The notes beneath the pieces were generated by a model, which worked only from the letters and a program-made list of their open reading frames with translations, was not told the DNA's origin and made no database searches. DNA of 64,000 bases, taken from Desmonostoc vinosum HA7617-LM4 (lineage in GTDB: Bacteria > Cyanobacteriota > Cyanobacteriia > Cyanobacteriales > Nostocaceae). Location: assembly GCA_019359515.1 (NCBI GenBank), contig JAHHHC010000020.1:1-64000 (forward strand). The letters are read 5' to 3'. Below, in pieces: positions 63,962 through 64,000 of the stretch. How positions within the stretch are numbered: the stretch's first letter is position 1; every line of letters begins with the position of its first letter. Position numbers and translations under genes: made by a program.

Positions 63962-64000
63962 GTTAACAATAATTATTTCTGTTCTGGATTGGGAAGAGAA

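Overview
The window is chromosomal DNA from a cyanobacterium, most likely a filamentous (Nostocales-type) one. The pointers are many GCGATCGC (HIP1) octamers, arrays of 7-bp tandem repeats, a SufR-controlled sufBCDS operon, the myxoxanthophyll genes cruF-cruG, a CPP1-like J-related protein, a DUF2811 protein and a HetZ-related protein. The assignment is inferred from gene content; no rRNA or tRNA gene was recognised.

Layout. 1-5.5 kb: heptamer arrays, pabB, an EcfT/CbiQ-type membrane protein, der and a metallophosphoesterase. 5.7-11.6 kb: the Fe-S assembly operon sufB-sufC-sufD-sufS on the minus strand, divergent from its repressor sufR, with two CAAC-N6-GTTG operators between them. 11.7-15.5 kb: a small conserved protein, a family 2 glycosyltransferase, and a YbhB/YbcL (PEBP) gene cut in two by an 1871-bp ISL3-type insertion with an exact 8-bp target duplication. 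15.8-29.5 kb: membrane and TPR proteins, an ABC ATPase, a decayed vapBC pair, a CPBP protease, a TM2 / membrane protein / Hsp70-like cluster, a YlqD-like protein and acyl-ACP synthetase. 29.5-43.9 kb: M61 peptidase, a zinc-ribbon membrane protein, a Crp/Fnr regulator, a PilB-like protein without its ATPase domain next to a HetZ-related protein, dacB (PBP4), a Uma2 nuclease, a NurA nuclease and a HAD phosphatase. 44.2-49.2 kb: an AAA+ ATPase followed by an 899-residue protein that looks like an effector of an extracellular contractile injection system (eCIS), with no structural eCIS genes in view. 50-64 kb: a deaminase, a voltage-gated K+ channel with a C-terminal zinc ribbon, a lipase-like hydrolase, cruF-cruG, a response regulator, the CPP1-like protein, a secreted trypsin-like protease with TPRs, a retropepsin-like pair and a carotenoid oxygenase.

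Intergenic DNA is rich in small mobile or structured repeats. Two TIR-bounded element families (169 bp and 205 bp, two copies each) have different termini but share one internal architecture of four hairpins with fixed linkers. The paired stem bases change together between the families. Low-complexity repeats have also entered coding sequence: pabB carries three separate insertions, and nurA and cruG carry others. One 205-bp element sits exactly between the ribosome-binding region and start codon of a small ORF and is flanked by a 9-bp target duplication.

The strongest candidates for something undescribed are the covarying four-hairpin module, the orphan eCIS ATPase/effector locus, the Hsp70-like membrane gene cluster, and the cruG-DUF2811 intergenic region, which has three helically phased DnaA-box-like sites and a chain of overlapping mini-ORFs.
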